Of a DNA stretch of 32,545 bases, positions 22,968-31,100 are shown in pieces. The first letter of the stretch is position 1; each line of letters starts with the position of its first letter. Where the stretch lies: positions 1 to 32,545 of the forward strand of contig UQQM01000023.1 in the NCBI GenBank assembly GCA_900543205.1, in the 5' to 3' direction. The DNA comes from an uncultured Bacteroides sp. (GTDB taxonomy: Bacteria; Bacteroidota; Bacteroidia; Bacteroidales; UBA932). Both the position numbers and the translations under genes were made by a program. Below the pieces are notes generated by a model. That model had not been told where the DNA came from. It did no database searches and was given only the letters and a program-made list of their open reading frames with translations.

Positions 22968-23946
22968 CATAAAGGAACTCAACGACCGCATCAGGAACGA
23001 AAGTGCGTTCGTCGACATTCTTTCGATGGAGATGGGCAAGGTCATAGTCGGGCAGAAGCATCTTGTCGAGAACATGATGATAGCCCTGCTGGCCGACGGA
23101 CACATCCTTCTGGAAGGCGTCCCGGGACTTGCCAAGACCCTGGCCATCAGCACTCTCGCCCAGGCTGTGAACGCCAAGTTCAGCCGTATCCAGTTCACCC
23201 CAGACCTGCTGCCTTCCGATGTGACCGGAACGCTGATATATTCCCAGAAGCAGGAGCGCTTCGAGGTCCACAAGGGCCCCGTGTTTGCCAACTTCGTGCT
23301 GGCCGACGAAATCAACCGCGCCCCGGCGAAAGTGCAGTCGGCCCTGCTGGAGGCCATGCAGGAGCGTCATGTCACGCTGGGTGACGAGACCTACAGCCTG
23401 CCCGAACCTTTCCTCGTGATGGCGACCCAGAACCCCATAGAGCAGGAAGGCACCTATCCTCTGCCCGAAGCGCAGGTCGACCGTTTCATGCTCAAGGTCA
23501 TAGTCGGCTATCCCACCAAAGAGGAGGAGAAGCAGATCATACGCATGAACAACAGCGGCGAGTTCCCCAAGGCGAACAAGGTCGTGGAGCCCGGAGACAT
23601 AATCAAGGCCCGCAAGGTGGTCCGCGAGGTCTACATGGACGAGAAGATAGAGCGTTACATCGTGGACATGGTCTATGCGACCCGCACGCCCGGAGACTAC
23701 GGGCTGGGCGACATCGCTGGATTCATCTCCTTCGGGGCGTCCCCGCGTGCGAGCATCAGCCTCTCGATGGCCGCCAAGGCCTACGCCTTCATCAAGCGCA
23801 GGGGTTACGTGATTCCCGAGGACGTCAGGGCGGTGTGCCCCGAGGTGCTGCGGCACAGGATAGGCCTGACCTACGAGGCCGAAGCCGAGAACGTGGTTCC
23901 CGAGAACATAATAGAGAGGATAATCAATGCCGTCATCGTACCATAG
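22954..23946 (+). CDS. moxR: MoxR-family AAA+ ATPase of the bat operon
   Basis: MoxR ATPases act as chaperones, often beside proteins with von Willebrand A domains, as here. The 330-residue protein has Walker A GVPGLAKT (55-62), Walker B VLADEINRAP (Asp-Glu 118-119), the sensor region ATQNPIEQEGTYPLPEAQVD with the arginine-finger DRF, and a C-terminal lid. It is the first gene of the Bacteroides-aerotolerance type cluster. The start at 22954 is 27 nt from the divergent truA start. The gene overlaps the following DUF58 gene by 20 nt. The cluster's promoter was not recognised. Confidence 0.95.
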   Translation: MESVNIKELNDRIRNESAFVDILSMEMGKVIVGQKHLVENMMIALLADGHILLEGVPGLAKTLAISTLAQAVNAKFSRIQFTPDLLPSDVTGTLIYSQKQERFEVHKGPVFANFVLADEINRAPAKVQSALLEAMQERHVTLGDETYSLPEPFLVMATQNPIEQEGTYPLPEAQVDRFMLKVIVGYPTKEEEKQIIRMNNSGEFPKANKVVEPGDIIKARKVVREVYMDEKIERYIVDMVYATRTPGDYGLGDIAGFISFGASPRASISLSMAAKAYAFIKRRGYVIPEDVRAVCPEVLRHRIGLTYEAEAENVVPENIIERIINAVIVP

Positions 23947-24826
23947 CAGCACGACGGAACTCCTGAAGAAGGTCAGGAAGATCGAAATCCGGACGAAGGC
24001 GCTGTCGCACCAGATTTTCGCGGGTGAATACCATTCGGCCTTCAAGGGCCGCGGAATGGCGTTCAGCGAGGTCAGGGAGTACCAGTGGGGCGATGACGTG
24101 CGCTCCATGGACTGGAACGTCACCGCCCGTCTGCGCTCGCCCTACATCAAGGTCTTCGAGGAGGAGCGCGAGCTCACCGTGGTGCTGCTGGTGGACGTGA
24201 GCCGTTCGGGACTCTTCGGAACCGCCGGCGACACGAAGAGGGAACGGCTGGCGGAAATCGCCGCCGTGCTCTCCTACAGCGCGATACTCAACAACGACAA
24301 GGTGGGCGCCCTCTTCTTCTCCGACCATGTGGAGAAGTTCATCACGCCGAAGAAGGGACGCACGCACCTGCTGCACATAATACGCGAGATGCTTGAGCTG
24401 CAGCCCACTTCCGACGGCACCGACATCGGGGCGGCGTTGCGCTTCCTGACCAACGGCCTGAAGAAGAAGTGCACGGCTTTCCTGCTCAGCGACATGCTGG
24501 ACGTGGACGAGGGCGGCAACCCGCGCTACGAGGACTCCCTCAAGGTGGCGGCCGGACGCCACGACCTGAGCGTGATCAAGGTGCATGACCCCCGCGAGAG
24601 GGAAATCCCCGACGTGGGCCTCGTCCATGTCAAGGACAGCGAGAGCGGCAGCTGCTCCTGGGTCAACACCGGAAGCCGCCGGGTGAGGGAATACTACAGG
24701 AACTGGTTCGCCTCCCTCGACGAGAAGGAGAAGAAGCTGTTCAACAGATACAGGATAGACAATGTCGACATAGCCACCGACTCCGACTACGTGAAGGGGC
24801 TGATGGCGCTTTTCAACCATAGATGA
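23927..24826 (+). CDS. DUF58 protein with a von Willebrand A-like domain
   Basis: DUF58 proteins are regular partners of MoxR ATPases; their biochemical role is not established. The 299-residue protein has the family signature FKGRGMAFSEVREYQWGDD, then VRSMDWNVTARL (about residues 39-69), followed by a vWA-like strand VVLLVDVSRSGLFG with Asp and Ser in MIDAS-like positions and LLSDMLDVDEGG later. It has no signal peptide or membrane helix, so it should be cytoplasmic. The ATG at 23927 lies inside the end of moxR in another frame. Its TGA overlaps the next ATG by 4 nt (ATGA). Confidence 0.92.
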   Translation: MPSSYHSSTTELLKKVRKIEIRTKALSHQIFAGEYHSAFKGRGMAFSEVREYQWGDDVRSMDWNVTARLRSPYIKVFEEERELTVVLLVDVSRSGLFGTAGDTKRERLAEIAAVLSYSAILNNDKVGALFFSDHVEKFITPKKGRTHLLHIIREMLELQPTSDGTDIGAALRFLTNGLKKKCTAFLLSDMLDVDEGGNPRYEDSLKVAAGRHDLSVIKVHDPREREIPDVGLVHVKDSESGSCSWVNTGSRRVREYYRNWFASLDEKEKKLFNRYRIDNVDIATDSDYVKGLMALFNHR

Positions 24827-25764
24827 GCATACTGACATCAATACTTTTCGCGTTCGCCGGCCTGGTGCCTTCGGGAGACGCCTGGCTGGAGCCGCTGCAG
24901 CCCAGGGATTCCGTGCTCGTGGCCGACCAGTTCGAGTATGGCTTCAGGCTGGACGGAGTGGAGCCCGGCACCACGGTGATGCTTCAGGACTTCTCGCAGC
25001 TCAGCGGAGACACCCTCGTGCTGGTGCGCGACTGGAAGCTGGACACCCTGCGTGCGTCGAAGGGGACCATGGACATCAGCGGCAGCGTGGTGGTCGCACC
25101 CTTCGAGGAGGGGCGCTACACGCTTCCGGGCATAGCCGTGAGGAGGGTGCTCCCGGACGGGCAGATTGACACCCTGCTCTTCAACCCGGCGGAGCTGGAC
25201 GTGAAGACCATGCCTGTGGACACCGCGACCTTCGTAATCAACGACATCAAGGGACAGATGCGCTACCCTCTGACTTTCAAGGAGATTCTGCCCTGGGTCG
25301 GTGGCGCGCTGCTGCTCGCCGCCCTGGTGGCGCTTGCCGTGTGGCTGATAAGGCGCAGGCGCTCCGCAGTCCTGGACGCAAGGCCCGACGACCCTCCCTA
25401 CGTGGTGGCCCTGAGGTCGCTGGACAGGTTCAAGGACGAGAAATACTGGGCGCCGGAGAAGCAGAAGGCATATTATTCCGGAATAACCGACATACTTAAG
25501 GCCTATATCGACCGCCGTTTCGGCGTGGACGCGCCCGAGATGACCACGGACGAGCTGTTCGGGGCGCTGAAGGGTTGCGACGGCATCAGGCCCGACGTCT
25601 TCACCGAGACCCGCAGCCTCTTCGAGCTCGCGGACTTCGTCAAGTTCGCCAAGCATACGGCATCGCGCGACGAGAATGTCAAGGCCCTTTCCACGGCCGT
25701 CGGCTTCGTGACATCAACCTATCAGACAGAGCTGGAGGAGGAGCGGAAGAAAGATGTTCTTTGA
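24823..25764 (+). CDS. Unnamed single-pass membrane protein of the bat operon
   Basis: I recognise the position, not the family name: a gene of this kind normally sits between the DUF58 gene and batA in Bacteroidetes. The 313-residue protein has an N-terminal signal-like segment (MSILTSILFAFAGLVPSGDA), a beta-rich extracytoplasmic region and one membrane helix at about 155-178 (WVGGALLLAALVALAVWLI). An Arg-rich stop (RRRRS) and a helical cytoplasmic domain with YWAPEKQKAYYSGITDILKAYI and a FELADFVKFAKH motif follow. The same kind of cytoplasmic segment (DFLKKNLYTAFYEELHRAL...EFARYAP) is seen after the membrane helix of BatD, so the two proteins may share a domain. It overlaps batA by 11 nt. 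Confidence 0.8.
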   Translation: MSILTSILFAFAGLVPSGDAWLEPLQPRDSVLVADQFEYGFRLDGVEPGTTVMLQDFSQLSGDTLVLVRDWKLDTLRASKGTMDISGSVVVAPFEEGRYTLPGIAVRRVLPDGQIDTLLFNPAELDVKTMPVDTATFVINDIKGQMRYPLTFKEILPWVGGALLLAALVALAVWLIRRRRSAVLDARPDDPPYVVALRSLDRFKDEKYWAPEKQKAYYSGITDILKAYIDRRFGVDAPEMTTDELFGALKGCDGIRPDVFTETRSLFELADFVKFAKHTASRDENVKALSTAVGFVTSTYQTELEEERKKDVL

Positions 25765-26737
25765 GTATCCCGGACTGCTCTGGCTGCTTGTCCTGCCGCT
25801 GCTGCTCATAGGGCACTACATCTATGTGGAGCTGAGCGAGCGCAGGCCCCATCTGAGGGTCTCCACGATACGCCCCTGGAGGAAGGGCGGCTTTTCCCCG
25901 CTTTCCGTGATCCGGCATCTGCCCTTCGCGTTCAGGACTGCGGCGCTCTGCCTCATCATCATCGCCGTCGCCCGTCCCCGCTCTTCGTCGGAAGTGGAGT
26001 CGGTGGACACCGAGGGAATAGACATAGTGCTGGCGATGGACGTCTCCACGACCATGCTCGCGAGGGACTTCACCCCCGACAGGATCAGCGTGGCCAAGGA
26101 CATAGCGATAGAGTTCATCGCGCAGCGCCCTTCCGACCGCATAGGGATAGTGGTCTTCGCGGGCGAAAGCTACACCCAGTGCCCCCTCACGACCGACAGG
26201 TCCACGCTTATCAACATGATGAAGGAGGTGCAGACCGGGCTGATTGACGACGGGACCGCGATAGGCAACGGCATCGCCACTGCGGTGGCCAGGCTGAAGG
26301 ATTCCGACGCCCCGAGCCGTGTGGTGATACTGCTCACCGACGGAGTCAACAATACCGGGGAAATCGCTCCCTTGACCGCCGCCGAGATTGCGAAGACCTA
26401 CGGAGTGCGCGTCTACACCATAGGCATAGGCGCGACCGGCACCGCCCCCTATCCGGTGATCACCCCCTGGGGCGTAGAGGTCCAGAACGTGAAGGTGGAG
26501 ATAGACGAGAACCTGCTCCAGCAGGTGGCTGAGATTACCGGCGGACGCTATTTCCGTGCCACCGACAACACCAAGCTCGCCGAAATCTATTCGGAAATCA
26601 ATAAGATGGAAACTGCACGCACCACGGTGGACAGTTTCCCCATATATAAGGAACTGTTCGGAGGCTATGCTCTCGCGGCCCTTGTGTGCCTGCTGCTGGA
26701 GCTGCTGTCCAGATTATTGTTGAGGAGGCTGCCCTGA
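25754..26737 (+). CDS. batA: BatA, membrane-anchored von Willebrand A protein
   Basis: BatA is one of two vWA proteins of the aerotolerance cluster; such domains bind partners through a metal ion. The 327-residue protein has two N-terminal helices (about 7-25 and 60-74), the vWA domain from residue 90, and a C-terminal helix (YALAALVCLLLELLSRLL). The metal site reads DVSTT at 96-100, that is DxSxT instead of the usual DxSxS. A later LLTDGVNN supplies the second Asp. The ATG at 25754 overlaps the previous gene by 11 nt, and the TGA overlaps the batB ATG by 1 nt. Confidence 0.93.
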   Translation: MFFEYPGLLWLLVLPLLLIGHYIYVELSERRPHLRVSTIRPWRKGGFSPLSVIRHLPFAFRTAALCLIIIAVARPRSSSEVESVDTEGIDIVLAMDVSTTMLARDFTPDRISVAKDIAIEFIAQRPSDRIGIVVFAGESYTQCPLTTDRSTLINMMKEVQTGLIDDGTAIGNGIATAVARLKDSDAPSRVVILLTDGVNNTGEIAPLTAAEIAKTYGVRVYTIGIGATGTAPYPVITPWGVEVQNVKVEIDENLLQQVAEITGGRYFRATDNTKLAEIYSEINKMETARTTVDSFPIYKELFGGYALAALVCLLLELLSRLLLRRLP

Positions 26738-27738
26738 TGCTGTATATTGCTGAACCCCAATTTCTATGGCTGCTGCTTCTGGTGCCCGTCCTGCTGATTG
26801 TATACGGCATCTCCAGGCATTTCAGGAGCAGGGCGGTGCTGCGCTTCGGCGAACCCTCGCTGGTGCGCCAGCTCATGCCTTCATGGTCATCGGCCAAGGG
26901 CTGGTGGCGAATGGTTCTGTTCTGCCTGGCTTTCTTCTTCTTCGTGATTGGCCTGTCGCGTCCGCTGATAGGCGCGAAGCTTTCCGAGAGGGAGACGCGC
27001 GGAGCGGAAATCATGATATGCCTTGACGTTTCCAATTCCATGCTCGCGCAGGACTACCGTCCCGACAGACTTTCGAGGGCGAAGCTCGCGATTTCGCGCC
27101 TGGTGGACAGGCTGCAGGACGACAGGATAGGTCTGGTCGTATTCGCCGGAACCTCCTTCGTCCAGCTTCCGATTACCGCCGACTACATTTCGGCGAAGAT
27201 GTTCCTTGACAATATAGACACTGGGTCGATACCCATCCAGGGCACCGCGATAGGCGATGCCATCATCACCGCCGCGCGCGGATTCAGCGCCCAGAGCGAG
27301 AAGAGCCGTGCAATAATAGTCATAACCGACGGCGAGAACCACGAGGACGACGCTGTCGCAGCCGCGAAGACCGTCTCGGAAAGCGGGATAAAGGTCTACA
27401 CGATAGGTGTGGGCACGGGCGAAGGCGAACCCATACCCGTGAACGGCGAGCTGCTCAGGGACAAGAGCGGCAACATAGTCGTGTCCCGGCTGGACGAGCA
27501 GATGCTCAAGGACATAGCCGCTGCGGGCGGCGGTTCTTACGTCCATGCCGGCAACGAGGAGTTTGGGCTCAACCCCATAGTCGACGAGATATCGCGTATG
27601 GAGGACGAGAGGCTGAGCTCCATCGTGTTCGAGGAATATGACGAGCTCTACATGTACTTCCTGGGCATCGCCCTCGGGCTGTTCGTGATAGAGATGCTCA
27701 TAGGTGAAAGAAGGGCCAAAAGGAGGATTTTAAGATGA
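26737..27738 (+). CDS. batB: BatB, membrane-anchored von Willebrand A protein
   Basis: The 333-residue protein is a paralogue of BatA. It has two N-terminal helices (about 9-24 and 58-75) and a vWA domain with a standard metal site, DVSNS at 97-101. TAIGDAIITAARG and VITDGENHEDDA follow, and a C-terminal helix (YMYFLGIALGLFVIEMLI) ends the protein. The ATG at 26737 is preferred to an earlier in-frame start because it forms a TGATG overlap with batA and begins with the MLYIAEPQFLWLL segment typical of the family. The stop overlaps batC by 4 nt. Confidence 0.94.
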   Translation: MLYIAEPQFLWLLLLVPVLLIVYGISRHFRSRAVLRFGEPSLVRQLMPSWSSAKGWWRMVLFCLAFFFFVIGLSRPLIGAKLSERETRGAEIMICLDVSNSMLAQDYRPDRLSRAKLAISRLVDRLQDDRIGLVVFAGTSFVQLPITADYISAKMFLDNIDTGSIPIQGTAIGDAIITAARGFSAQSEKSRAIIVITDGENHEDDAVAAAKTVSESGIKVYTIGVGTGEGEPIPVNGELLRDKSGNIVVSRLDEQMLKDIAAAGGGSYVHAGNEEFGLNPIVDEISRMEDERLSSIVFEEYDELYMYFLGIALGLFVIEMLIGERRAKRRILR

Positions 27739-28445
27739 AGACAAGGATATTGACGCTGATGCTTCTCCTGTTCCTGGATGCGGCGTGCGCGTTCGCCCAG
27801 GCCGACAGGCACGAGGTGCGCCGGGGGAACCGGCTTTTCGGGAAGGAGAACTGGAAGGAGGCCGAGCTCTCGTACCGCAAGGCTCTCGTGAAGGATTCGC
27901 TTTCCGTGGCCGGAAGGTATAATCTGGCTTCCGCGCTCTACCGTCAGGAGAATTATGAGGGCGCCAGGGAGGTCATGCAGTCCTTCGAGGGGCAGGAGAT
28001 GTCGTCCGACCAGAGCTACAATGCCGGCGACATCGCGCTGCAGCTCAAGGACTACGCCGGAGCCGTGGAGGCTTTCAGGAACTCCCTGCTCCAGAATCCG
28101 GGCGACCTGGATGCGAAGGAGAACTACATCTATGCCAAGAAGATGCTGGAGAACCAGCAGCAACAGCAGCAGGGTGGCGGACAGGACAAGCAGGACCAGG
28201 ACGGACAGGATGACGAGGAAAGCCAGGACAAGAATGACGACGGAGGACAGCAGCCGCAGAACCGGCCGCAGGACCAGCCGGATCAGGATAGCGGCGATTC
28301 CGGTGACAACGGTTCCGCAATTTCGCCCCAGCAGGCCCAGCAGATGCTGAATGCGGTGCAGGCGAGCGAACAGAAGACTCGAGACAAGGTCGACCGCGAG
28401 AAGGCGGCCATGCTCAAATCAAGACAGAAAGAAAAGAATTGGTGA
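27735..28445 (+). CDS. batC: BatC, periplasmic TPR protein
   Basis: The 236-residue protein has an N-terminal signal peptide (MKTRILTLMLLLFLDAACAFAQ). Tetratricopeptide repeats follow over about residues 25-135 (RGNRLFGKENWKEAELSYRKAL; SYNAGDIALQLKDYAGAVEAF). A long Gln/Asp/Gly-rich tail with QQQQQQGGGQDKQDQDGQDD and similar runs is probably disordered. The C-terminus is charged (DREKAAMLKSRQKEKNW). TPRs mediate protein contacts, presumably with BatD or the BatA/B vWA domains. The start overlaps batB by 4 nt and the TGA overlaps the next ATG by 1 nt. Confidence 0.9.
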   Translation: MKTRILTLMLLLFLDAACAFAQADRHEVRRGNRLFGKENWKEAELSYRKALVKDSLSVAGRYNLASALYRQENYEGAREVMQSFEGQEMSSDQSYNAGDIALQLKDYAGAVEAFRNSLLQNPGDLDAKENYIYAKKMLENQQQQQQGGGQDKQDQDGQDDEESQDKNDDGGQQPQNRPQDQPDQDSGDSGDNGSAISPQQAQQMLNAVQASEQKTRDKVDREKAAMLKSRQKEKNW

Positions 28446-31033
28446 TGAGAAAACTGACAGCCTTGCTGGCGGCGTTCCTGTTGTCGCTGACAGCTTTCGC
28501 ACAGACGGAAATAGACGTCCGGGTCCCCAATCTGGTGGGCCTGGAGGAGCAGTTCAACGTGACTTTCGTGATAGAGGGCACGGCGCCGTCCGACTTCAGC
28601 TGGTCGGCAGGCGGGGACTTCCAGCTCGTATGGGGACCGCAGAAGGGGTCGATGAGCACCTATTCGAACACCAACGGCCACAAGTCCAGCTCCACGCAGA
28701 CCACGTACACCTATATCTTGAAGCCGGTGAAGACGGGAAAGTTCGCGCTTCCGGCAGCCCATGCCACGGTCGGCGGAAAGCAGATAAGTTCCGGTTCTCC
28801 GGAGGTGGAGGTGGTGGCCGACAACAGCGGCGCCAGTCAGGATTCCCGGCAGGAGAGTTCCGCTGCGGCGACCGGAGCGGTATCTTCGGATGACATCTAC
28901 CTCTCCTTCGACCTGAGCAAGACCGACGTGATTCTCGGCGAGACCGTCACCGCCACGCTGAAGCTCTACCAGAGGGTGAACCTCGTCGGTTTCGAGAACA
29001 TCAAATATCCGGATTTCAACGGGTTCTGGAGCCAGAATCTCCAGGCTCCGACCAATCTGGACTTCCACCGCGAGAATGTGGGCGGCAAGATATACAACGT
29101 CGCGCTCATCCACAGCTGGAACCTCGTCCCCCAGCAGGCGGGCGACATAGTCATAGATCCTGTGGAGATGGTCAGCGTGATCAACATCCGCGTGGACAGG
29201 TCTTCCACGGGCAGCATCTTCGACGAGTTCTTCCAGAATGACTACCAGAGCATACGCAAGAGGCTGGTCACCGAACCGAAGACCGTGCATGTGCGGAGGC
29301 TTCCCGACGGGGCTCCTGCATCCTTCGGGGGCGGAGTCGGAAAGTTCAGCATGACCGCCGGGCTGTCCAGGGAGGAGATGCCCGTGCATGACGCCGCATC
29401 CCTCGAGGTCAGGATCACCGGCAGCGGAAACATAGCCCTGCTGAACCCTCCCAAGGTCAATTTCCCTCCCGACTTCGAAGTCTATGACGTCAAGACCAGC
29501 GACATCCCGGGAGGCAAGCTCTTCGAATATCCCTTCATACCCCGGAGCCACGGGGATTTCACCATAGAGCCGGTGGAGTACAGCTATTACGATATTTCAA
29601 GCCGCCGTTATGTAACCCTGCGCAGCGAACCTCTCGCGGTGAAGGTCGAGAAGGGGAGCGGACAGACGGCCGACAGCACCGCAGGGGTTCTAGTGCCCGG
29701 GGTGCAGCGCCGTGACGTGCGTGACGTGGGTTCTGACATCCGTTTCATAGTCACGAGAACGCCGTCTCTCGCCCCTGCGGGGACTTTCTTCGCAGGTTCT
29801 GCGATGTTCTGGGTGGTTCTTGTCCTTCTGTGTGCGCTTGCAGCGGGTGCCTTTTTCCTTCTGAAGGCTGCTGCGGCCCGGCGTGCCGACGTGGTGGGGA
29901 TGAAGACGCGCGGAGCCGTCAAGATGGCCCGAAAGCGTCTTGTGCAGGCGGAGGATTTCCTGAAGAAGAACCTCTATACTGCATTCTATGAGGAGCTCCA
30001 CAGGGCGCTGCTGGGCTACGTGTCCGACAAGTTCAACATGGATGCCGCCGAAATGAGCAAGGAGAACATTGCCTCCAGGCTCGCCGGCTCCGGCGTCCAC
30101 TCCAACGTGGCGGACGATTTCATCGCACTGATCGACGCCTGCGAATTTGCGCGCTATGCCCCTGATTCCGGCCACGAGGCCATGAACGAACATTACGAGA
30201 AGGCGGTCACAACCATTTCAGTCATTGAAGCCAGTATGAAAACCAGGCATAAGTCAAATTCTGCGGGAGCTGCCGCCGCAGCCCTCGCCCTTCTGATGTT
30301 CCTGCCGCAGGCGGGGGCGAAACCGGCTGACGCTCAAGCGGATTCGCTATGGACCGCCGGAGTCGCCGCATACGAGGCGGGCCGCTGGGCGGAGGCAGGG
30401 GCCGCATGGTCTGCGATAGAAGAAAGCGGCGTGGTCTCGAAGGAGCTCTACTATAATCTCGGCAACGCCTGCTTCAAGAACGATGATATCGCCCACGCGA
30501 TTCTGAATTATGAGCGGGCTCTCAAGCTCGACCCTTCATACGCCGACGCGCGGTACAACCTGGAGCTCGCGTCCTCGATGACCCAGGACAATATCGAGAC
30601 GGTTCCGGAATTTTTCCTGAGCCGCTGGATGCGCAGTCTGTGCTGGATGATGCCTTCGGATTCATGGGCTATTGCGGGAGTGGTCCTTTTCGCTCTGGCC
30701 CTGGGAATGCTGCTGCTTTTCCTGCTCGGACGTTCGGCCGCCTCGCGCAGGTCGGGCTTCGTGTGCATGATCGTGGCTTTCGTGCTGTCGCTGGCCTGCC
30801 TGTCCTTCTCCTTCTGGCAGAAGGCCGACTATGCGAAGGAGGACACGGCGGTGGTCACGCGCGCCGTCACGACCGCGAAGAGCTCTCCTTCCGACGGTAC
30901 GGCCAAGGATCTGTTCGTGCTGCACGAGGGCACCGTGGTGACAGTGGTGGACGAGCTCGGCCAGTGGCTCAACATCGAGCTTTCCGACGGCCGTCAGGGC
31001 TGGATTCCGGCCTCCGACCTGGAGATAATCTGA
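28445..31033 (+). CDS. batD/batE: BatD-BatE fusion protein
   Basis: This is one open frame of 862 codons covering what are usually two genes. Residues 1-597 are BatD: a signal peptide (MRKLTALLAAFLLSLTAFAQ), beta-rich extracytoplasmic domains (FNVTFVIEG; LSFDLSKTDVILGETVTATL), one membrane helix at about 452-474 and a cytoplasmic helical domain (about 495-590). Residue 598 is a Met followed by KTRHK and a hydrophobic stretch that looks like a signal peptide. Then come TPRs (about 633-700; YNLGNACFKNDDIAHAILNYERAL), two membrane helices (about 741-762 and 771-791) and an SH3-like domain (819-862; GQWLNIELSDGRQGWIP), the layout of BatE. The fusion may be real, or BatE may also start at the internal ATG (30236). 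The ATG at 28445 is used because of its TGATG overlap with batC. Confidence 0.9.
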   Translation: MRKLTALLAAFLLSLTAFAQTEIDVRVPNLVGLEEQFNVTFVIEGTAPSDFSWSAGGDFQLVWGPQKGSMSTYSNTNGHKSSSTQTTYTYILKPVKTGKFALPAAHATVGGKQISSGSPEVEVVADNSGASQDSRQESSAAATGAVSSDDIYLSFDLSKTDVILGETVTATLKLYQRVNLVGFENIKYPDFNGFWSQNLQAPTNLDFHRENVGGKIYNVALIHSWNLVPQQAGDIVIDPVEMVSVINIRVDRSSTGSIFDEFFQNDYQSIRKRLVTEPKTVHVRRLPDGAPASFGGGVGKFSMTAGLSREEMPVHDAASLEVRITGSGNIALLNPPKVNFPPDFEVYDVKTSDIPGGKLFEYPFIPRSHGDFTIEPVEYSYYDISSRRYVTLRSEPLAVKVEKGSGQTADSTAGVLVPGVQRRDVRDVGSDIRFIVTRTPSLAPAGTFFAGSAMFWVVLVLLCALAAGAFFLLKAAAARRADVVGMKTRGAVKMARKRLVQAEDFLKKNLYTAFYEELHRALLGYVSDKFNMDAAEMSKENIASRLAGSGVHSNVADDFIALIDACEFARYAPDSGHEAMNEHYEKAVTTISVIEASMKTRHKSNSAGAAAAALALLMFLPQAGAKPADAQADSLWTAGVAAYEAGRWAEAGAAWSAIEESGVVSKELYYNLGNACFKNDDIAHAILNYERALKLDPSYADARYNLELASSMTQDNIETVPEFFLSRWMRSLCWMMPSDSWAIAGVVLFALALGMLLLFLLGRSAASRRSGFVCMIVAFVLSLACLSFSFWQKADYAKEDTAVVTRAVTTAKSSPSDGTAKDLFVLHEGTVVTVVDELGQWLNIELSDGRQGWIPASDLEII

Positions 31034-31047
31034 TAGGGGATGATGCG

Positions 31048-31085
31048 ATGCGCCCCGGAAGGCAGAAGAGTCTTCCGGGGCGCAT
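31048..31085. terminator. Strong hairpin between the convergent bat operon and thi4
   Basis: ATGCGCCCCGGAAG (31048-31061) pairs perfectly over 14 bp with CTTCCGGGGCGCAT (31072-31085) around a 10-nt loop. It starts 14 nt after the bat operon stop and ends 15 nt before the thi4 stop. No long T-run follows on either strand, but position and strength suit a bidirectional terminator. Confidence 0.75.
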
Positions 31086-31100
31086 TCTGCAAGGTTCCCG

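Noticed and set aside
22927..24123. Upstream extension of the truA frame on the minus strand (open for about 400 more codons)
   Set aside because: It is antisense to moxR and the DUF58 gene, has no recognisable domain, and TruA proteins begin at the MRYFIRLSY position.
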